A DNA stretch of 64,000 nucleotides, from NCBI RefSeq assembly GCF_004366375.1, contig NZ_SOEF01000008.1, positions 21,293-85,292 of the forward strand, in the 5' to 3' direction. This stretch comes from Halanaerobium congolense (GTDB lineage Bacteria > Bacillota > Halanaerobiia > Halanaerobiales > Halanaerobiaceae). Each line of letters starts with the position of its first letter. Within the stretch, counting starts at the first letter, position 1. Shown one piece after another: positions 59,773 through 64,000 of this stretch. Under the pieces are notes generated by a model. It saw nothing but the letters and a program-made list of their open reading frames with translations. It had not been told where the DNA came from and ran no database searches. The position numbers and the translations under genes are program-made.

Positions 59773-61629
59773 TTAATTTGCTAATATAGATTCTAGTTCT
59801 TCAGGAGTTAGACCTTCAAATTCTTTTTCTTTTTTATCATTATTTTTTCTTAGGCTGTCTAATAATTCTTTTCTTTCTTTACCGCTTTCCTGTAAATACT
59901 CATTTATTATTTCTGCTTTAGTTTTTTCTGCTGAAGAATTTTCAGTATCAGAATCTACTTCTACATTGTCATCTCTGATATAATCCTGATTTTCAATTTC
60001 TTCTCCATATTTAATAATTCTTGGAGTTACAAAAATCAATAACTCATTAGTCGATTCACTTTTTGAGCGAGATTTAAAAAGTTCACCAAAGATAGGTAAA
60101 TCACCCAAAAGAGGTATTTTAGTAATTTTTCCTTCTCCATCAGTCTGAATTAAGCCACCTATTACAAATGTTTCATTATTATTTAAACGCAAAGTAGTTT
60201 CTACACTCCTGGTTTTAGTAGCTGGAGGTGGTGTAGTATCTATATTTGAATATCTATCTGGATTAATTTCATAAAAGCTGCTCACTTCTGGTGCAATTTT
60301 AAGTTCAATTTCATCATTTTCTGTAATCCAGGGAGTAAAAGTTAATTTAACTCCTGCTTCAACATGTTCCCAGGTAGTTGTAATATCCCCATCATCATCT
60401 TCTTCTTGAACTGCATATGGTTCTTTGTCAGTTATTGATAAATTAGCCTCTTCGCCATTTAAAGTCATTAAGCTGGGTCTAGCTAAAGTTTTAGAGTCAG
60501 AAGATGTGTCTAACAATTTAAAAATTTCAGGCCATTTATAAGTTAAATCTTCTATTTTATCAAGATCTGTATTTCTTTCAATTATAATATCACCAATCCC
60601 TACATCCATTGAATCAGAATATTTCATTCCAATTTCTCTAGTTAAATCTGAGGAGATTTCTTCTACCCTGGTCTCAATAATAACCTGATATTGCGGCGTA
60701 TTTATCTCTTTAATTAACTCTGATACTCCGTCAAGCTTATTTTTTGCCCCATTAATAATAATTTCTTTTCTTTTAGCATTAACATGAAGTTGAATGTCTG
60801 GATAAAATTTATTTATTATTTCAGTTATTTGTGCAGTATCTATATAGTCAACTCTCATTTTACGAGTTTCAGGCTCCAAACTCTGATCATAAGTTTTAGC
60901 CATTGATAAAATACTCTTAACTGATTCTTCTTCTCCACTTATCGTTATAGTTTCTGTTAAAGGGTTAACCTGAAAATTTAAGTTTGAATTAACTATACGT
61001 AATTTTGATTCTAAATCAGCTAAATCTGCATTTAAAACAGTATATCTCTCACTATATAGTTTAGTTTCTTCACTTTCCCTATTTTCAAAATCTGTTCCAC
61101 CACTCCCTTTTAGTACTTTAGCAGAATCAAGCCTATTAATCATCTCTTTAATTTCTTCTACTCGATTACTCTCTCCTTTAATAATAAACTGCCTTCTTGA
61201 TATGTCCATCGAAATTAATGTTTCAGGAAATATTTCTTTAACAATAATTCCTATATTCTCAAAGTCACTTGAGTTAACTTTGACAAACTCTGTAACTAAA
61301 TTAGAATAGATTTGATCGATTTTTTCAGGCTGAGCAACTACTACAGTGTTATTGTCCCATTTATAATCTAATCCTCTTGTTTTAGTTATTAAATCTAAAG
61401 ATTTTTCAAAAGTAATATCCTGTAAATGAACAGTAATATTACCAACAACCTGGCTGTCAGTTATTAAGTTAACATCTGCCACTTCTGCAATAGCTCTCAA
61501 CACATCAACAATATCAGCATTTCTGAAATTCATATCTTCTATTTTGTCCTGGGGTCCTGCTGATGCTGCTGCTGTTAAAGATATAACCAATATTAAAATA
61601 ATAAAAGAAATCTTCTTTATTTTTATCAT
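59773..61629 (-). CDS. pilQ: Secretin PilQ, pilus module 2
   Basis: Outer-membrane secretin of 618 residues. It has a signal peptide (about 1-24), an N0/STN domain (about 27-100, MNFRNADIVDVLRAIAEVADVNL), two or three N1-type repeats (about 110-325, TEFVKVNSSDFENIGIIVKE, VDYIDTAQITEIINKFYPD) and the secretin core (about 325-550: VIIETRVEEISSDLTREIGM, ARPSLMTLNGEEANLSITD, ETFVIGGLIQTDGEGKITKI, ELLIFVTPRIIKYG). A charged tail ends FEGLTPEELESILAN, similar to the end of the module 1 secretin. Larger than the module 1 copy by extra N1 domains. It is last in a pilM-N-O-P-Q order. Confidence 0.93.
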   Translation of the reverse strand: MIKIKKISFIILILVISLTAAASAGPQDKIEDMNFRNADIVDVLRAIAEVADVNLITDSQVVGNITVHLQDITFEKSLDLITKTRGLDYKWDNNTVVVAQPEKIDQIYSNLVTEFVKVNSSDFENIGIIVKEIFPETLISMDISRRQFIIKGESNRVEEIKEMINRLDSAKVLKGSGGTDFENRESEETKLYSERYTVLNADLADLESKLRIVNSNLNFQVNPLTETITISGEEESVKSILSMAKTYDQSLEPETRKMRVDYIDTAQITEIINKFYPDIQLHVNAKRKEIIINGAKNKLDGVSELIKEINTPQYQVIIETRVEEISSDLTREIGMKYSDSMDVGIGDIIIERNTDLDKIEDLTYKWPEIFKLLDTSSDSKTLARPSLMTLNGEEANLSITDKEPYAVQEEDDDGDITTTWEHVEAGVKLTFTPWITENDEIELKIAPEVSSFYEINPDRYSNIDTTPPPATKTRSVETTLRLNNNETFVIGGLIQTDGEGKITKIPLLGDLPIFGELFKSRSKSESTNELLIFVTPRIIKYGEEIENQDYIRDDNVEVDSDTENSSAEKTKAEIINEYLQESGKERKELLDSLRKNNDKKEKEFEGLTPEELESILAN

Positions 61630-61663
61630 TTACTTTGCCTCCAATCAATATGCCTCAAATTTT

Positions 61664-62122
61664 TTAATATTTAACTCTAATGGAACTGCCATTTTTTATA
61701 AATACTGCTTCTCCATTTTGATAAGAAGATAGTCTATAGCCATTCATCATATCTCCAATTTTAAGAAGATGTTTATCCTGGTTATAACTTACAATTAAAG
61801 CCATTCTAGAATTAGCAGCTTTTATTACTCCATCAATTACTATCTCTGGTTCTGAAACTGTCTCTTCTACTTGATTACTCTCCTCAACAGCAGTAAATTC
61901 TTCTGTGAGATAATTTTCCTCTGTCGCAATTTCGTCTGAAATTTCATCAGTTTCTATTTCTATAAAAAATGGGTTTTTTAAATTTTTAATTTGAGTACTA
62001 CTTAGTTTATTTGCAGCTGCAAATTCGTTTAAATCACTTTCCACATCAAGATCTAAAGCAGAAGCTGTACTATTAATCATTAATATTAAAATAACGATAG
62101 ATAATAATTTGAAAATCTTCAT
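61664..62122 (-). CDS. PilP-like periplasmic protein, pilus module 2
   Basis: A 152-residue protein with a signal peptide or membrane anchor (about 1-22, LLSIVILILMINSTASA), an acidic linker (about 55-92) and a C-terminal beta domain (about 92-152) with IVIDGVIKAANSRMALIVSY and LLKIGDMMNGYRLSSY, the pattern of PilP and GspC HR domains (IxGVI..... ALI and G....GY.L). There is no lipobox Cys. It lies between pilO and pilQ, the usual pilP place. Confidence 0.75.
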   Translation of the reverse strand: MKIFKLLSIVILILMINSTASALDLDVESDLNEFAAANKLSSTQIKNLKNPFFIEIETDEISDEIATEENYLTEEFTAVEESNQVEETVSEPEIVIDGVIKAANSRMALIVSYNQDKHLLKIGDMMNGYRLSSYQNGEAVFIKNGSSIRVKY

Positions 62123-62126
62123 TAAA

Positions 62127-62675
62127 TCACCCCGCTGAATTTTCTATAAACTCTCTTAACTCATCTGACTGATGATAAAATAAATTTAAATTTAAAGAAA
62201 TTAAATTTTCCTGCTGCTGAACATTACTGGCAGTCAAATTTTCTACAACTAATCTATAATCCCAGTTATCTAGCATTTGAAGAAAGGATAGTAATTCAAA
62301 ATATCCACCCTGAATTTCAAAAGTAAAGGGATAACCATTATCTGTATTTCTTTTTTGATAACTTCTGATATCAACATTACTTTCCCTGGCAAAATAATCA
62401 ACAGCAGCTAAAATCTCTTCAGCGTCTCTAACCACTGTTTCTAATCGTTCTTCTCTTTCTTTTTTTAATTCAACCAATTCTTTTTCTAAACTATTAATTT
62501 GATTTACTTTATTCAATACAGCTGTATATTCGCTTTGAATATTTGTAATCTGATTTTCTAAATCCTGCTGATGAGCTTTGATAGGTTGATAGAGCAAATA
62601 ATAATAAGCAGCCATTACTACTGTGACAAATAAAATAAAAAGTAGTATTTTTTCTCTTTTAGACAAATTACTCAT
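62127..62675 (-). CDS. pilO: Type 4a pilus biogenesis protein PilO, module 2
   Basis: A 182-residue bitopic inner-membrane protein: a Lys/Arg-rich cytoplasmic tail (MSNLSKREK), a membrane helix (about 10-29, LFILFVTVVMAAYYYLLYQP), a coiled-coil (about 30-85) and a ferredoxin-like domain with TFEIQGGYFELLSFLQMLDN, the GxYxxLxxFLxxLDN hallmark of PilO. It overlaps pilN by 8 bp. It heterodimerises with PilN. Confidence 0.9.
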   Translation of the reverse strand: MSNLSKREKILLFILFVTVVMAAYYYLLYQPIKAHQQDLENQITNIQSEYTAVLNKVNQINSLEKELVELKKEREERLETVVRDAEEILAAVDYFARESNVDIRSYQKRNTDNGYPFTFEIQGGYFELLSFLQMLDNWDYRLVVENLTASNVQQQENLISLNLNLFYHQSDELREFIENSAG

Positions 62676-63195
62676 TATAAATCACCCCTCTATCTTTATT
62701 ATCTAGCTCCACAATTAAATTAAATTCTAAGCTATCATTTTTTCTAAACCTTTCTAAAGAAATAATAGAAAAAATATCTGAATTAAAAATACGCGAACTA
62801 AAATCTAATAATGATCTAATAGTTTCAGCATTACCATTAATTTGAATCTGTCCTCTGCTGTAATCTAAACGATTAAAAGTAATATTATCACCAATTATTT
62901 TTGCAAATTCTATAAAAAATGGTGCAGTAGTATATTTTTCTAGTTCAACTTTTTCTGGGAGTTTAAAATTAGCAATTTCATCTTCTAACTGAAAATAATA
63001 TTCTTTCTCTGGACGCAGCACTTCTAATCTTGTTTCCCAATCGTTTCTGCGTTTTTCAAGATTTTGAACCTTTAAATAATTAAAATAATAATTTAAGGCT
63101 GGTACTGCAATAATTAAAAATATTAATAAGACAACTACAATTTCCATCCATTCAATTTTTACACCATCATCTTTTTCAAGGAGGTTAACTCTCAT
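62668..63195 (-). CDS. pilN: PilN-like protein, pilus module 2
   Basis: A 175-residue protein with MRVNLLEKDDGVKIEWMEIV at the N-terminus; VNLLE corresponds to the PilN NLLP motif that binds PilM. One membrane helix follows (about 20-42), then a coiled-coil (about 45-85) and a C-terminal domain with GQIQINGNAETIRSLLDFSSR. It overlaps pilM (by 11 bp) and pilO (by 8 bp). Confidence 0.85.
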   Translation of the reverse strand: MRVNLLEKDDGVKIEWMEIVVVLLIFLIIAVPALNYYFNYLKVQNLEKRRNDWETRLEVLRPEKEYYFQLEDEIANFKLPEKVELEKYTTAPFFIEFAKIIGDNITFNRLDYSRGQIQINGNAETIRSLLDFSSRIFNSDIFSIISLERFRKNDSLEFNLIVELDNKDRGVIYNE

Positions 63196-63922
63196 TATGC
63201 ATCACCTCACTAATAATAGTACCAGCGGCAGTTGCCATAAAATGTTTATTGATCTGTTTGACATCATTCTTGAAATCAAATTCTTTTAAGGGGTCGATAA
63301 TCGATATTTTATAATCTATCTGCTCTTTAAAATAGCTGGTTAATCCATTTAATAATAAGCCGCCACCTGTTAAATAGATATTTTCAACAGGATTTTCTTT
63401 ATTTCTCTCATTATGATATTCTAAAGAACGATTTATCTCAAAAATTATCTCATCTACCAACTCTTTTACCCGTTTCTGTGTTGTTTCAGCAGTGTCAATA
63501 TCTGTAAGCATTAAATCAAATTTTTTTTCTTCAACTTCTGCCTGCTCAGGAAAAAACTCAAATTTTTTCTTTTCAATTTCAGCCTCTTCATGACTTTTTT
63601 CTTCATTCAAAAATAAATTACTAAAATTATCGCCTGAAGTATCTACTTCTCGACTGAGATAAAACTTATTTTCAGCAGCAATTAAAATTTTAGAACTCCT
63701 AGCTCCAACATCTAAAATTAAAGCTGGTTTTTCTAATCTTTTATCTTTACTTAGTAGAGATATTAATGCCATATCTTCCAAATTGAAAACCTCAACTTTC
63801 AACATATTATTATCAAATATCTCTAAATAACCATTAAGAATATCTTTTGATATCCCTGTCACTAAAAGCTCATACTGATCATTTTCCTCGTTTATAATAA
63901 TATAACACCACTTTACAACTTT
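63185..63922 (-). pseudogene. pilM: pilM, 5'-truncated (actin-like pilus assembly ATPase, module 2)
   Basis: PilM is the cytoplasmic actin-like protein that binds the PilN tail. The frame is open from 63922 to 63185. It begins at the middle of the fold (IIINEENDQYELLVTGISKD), then PALILDVGARSSKILIAAEN (phosphate-1-like region), an Asp/Glu/Lys-rich insertion (about 85-125) and NIYLTGGGLLLNGLTSYFK. About 110 N-terminal residues of a normal 350-residue PilM are missing. Immediately upstream in the same frame are TGA and TAA, then sequence I do not recognise. The GTG at 63862 is internal to the homologous part. So the gene looks disrupted near 63900, by an insertion or an indel; the window edge prevents a decision. 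Confidence 0.65.
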
Positions 63923-63925
63923 TTA

Positions 63926-64000
63926 TCATGCAGCATCCCTGAATGAAATAAAGCTGTGCAAACAATCCTTTAAATTCCCATAAATTTTGGTATTTTCGAA
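63926..64000 (-). other. Unassigned sequence upstream of the pilM fragment
   Basis: 75 nt to the window edge. The frame of the pilM fragment continues here as a 24-codon open stretch ending in TGA (IYGNLKDCLHSFISFRDAA at the end), and another frame is also open. Neither resembles the N-terminus of PilM, which should contain an actin-like DIGSSSVK motif. It may be the end of an inserted element. Confidence 0.3.

Noticed and set aside
1..64000. CRISPR array, prophage or integrative element
   Set aside because: No regular spaced repeats, no integrase, phage or cas-like genes; the genes are housekeeping or pilus genes. Only the right edge hints at an insertion.

Overview
The window reads as an AT-rich, anaerobic, diderm, endospore-lineage Firmicute, most likely a member of the Halanaerobiales (Halanaerobium or a close relative). 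The inference rests on four things: sporulation genes (spo0A, spoVS) and the clostridial gene order xseA-xseB-ispA-dxs-tlyA-nadK-recN-spo0A; two secretin-type outer-membrane channels plus a small secreted beta-strand-rich protein, which need an outer membrane; the electron-bifurcating NfnAB pair of strict anaerobes; and an OLE RNA locus, typical of extremophilic anaerobic Gram-positive lineages. Nearly all genes lie on the minus strand; only a tRNA-Leu and one LuxR-type regulator are on the plus strand.

Layout in plus coordinates (most transcription runs right to left). 1-7.6 kb: chromosome maintenance and ribosome genes (ftsY partial, smc, spoVS, rluB, scpB, scpA, an M50 protease). 7.6-14.7 kb: a CCA-adding-type nucleotidyltransferase, a nucleoside/NAD salvage cluster (nicotinate phosphoribosyltransferase-like, pdp, punA), an EndoQ-like DNA-repair nuclease and a Nudix hydrolase. 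14.7-24.4 kb: spo0A, recN, nadK, tlyA, dxs, oapA, the OLE RNA with its own promoter, ispA, xseB, xseA. 24.4-26.7 kb: nfnB-nfnA. 26.9-27.0 kb: tRNA-Leu(CAG) with promoter and terminator. 27.1-35.2 kb: an aminotransferase, nusB, the DUF2273/amaP/asp23 envelope-stress trio, a flavoprotein reductase, efp, a Xaa-Pro peptidase, aroQ and a fused aroK-aroB gene.

35.3-44.2 kb is a complete pilus/type II secretion-like assembly operon: pilB ATPase, pilC platform, a major pilin, three pseudopilins, a PilX-like protein, PilM/N/O/P-like proteins and a secretin. 44.5-56.9 kb is the branched-chain amino acid block ilvE-ilvD-(leader RNA)-ilvB-ilvN-ilvC-leuA-leuC-leuD-leuB-cimA; cimA indicates isoleucine made from pyruvate through citramalate. 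57-59.7 kb holds a small exported beta-rich protein, a divergent LuxR-type regulator and an EAL-HDOD signalling protein. 59.8-64 kb is a second pilMNOPQ module whose pilM appears to have lost its 5' part at the window edge.

Most notable: the OLE RNA/oapA locus with a precisely placed sigma-A-type promoter; pilB and pilC, which both have strong ribosome binding sites followed by ATC/ATT but no ATG/GTG/TTG; an unclassified structured leader with terminator ahead of ilvB and no visible T-box; a near-perfect SigH promoter for spoVS; and the absence of argR and spoIVB from their usual places.
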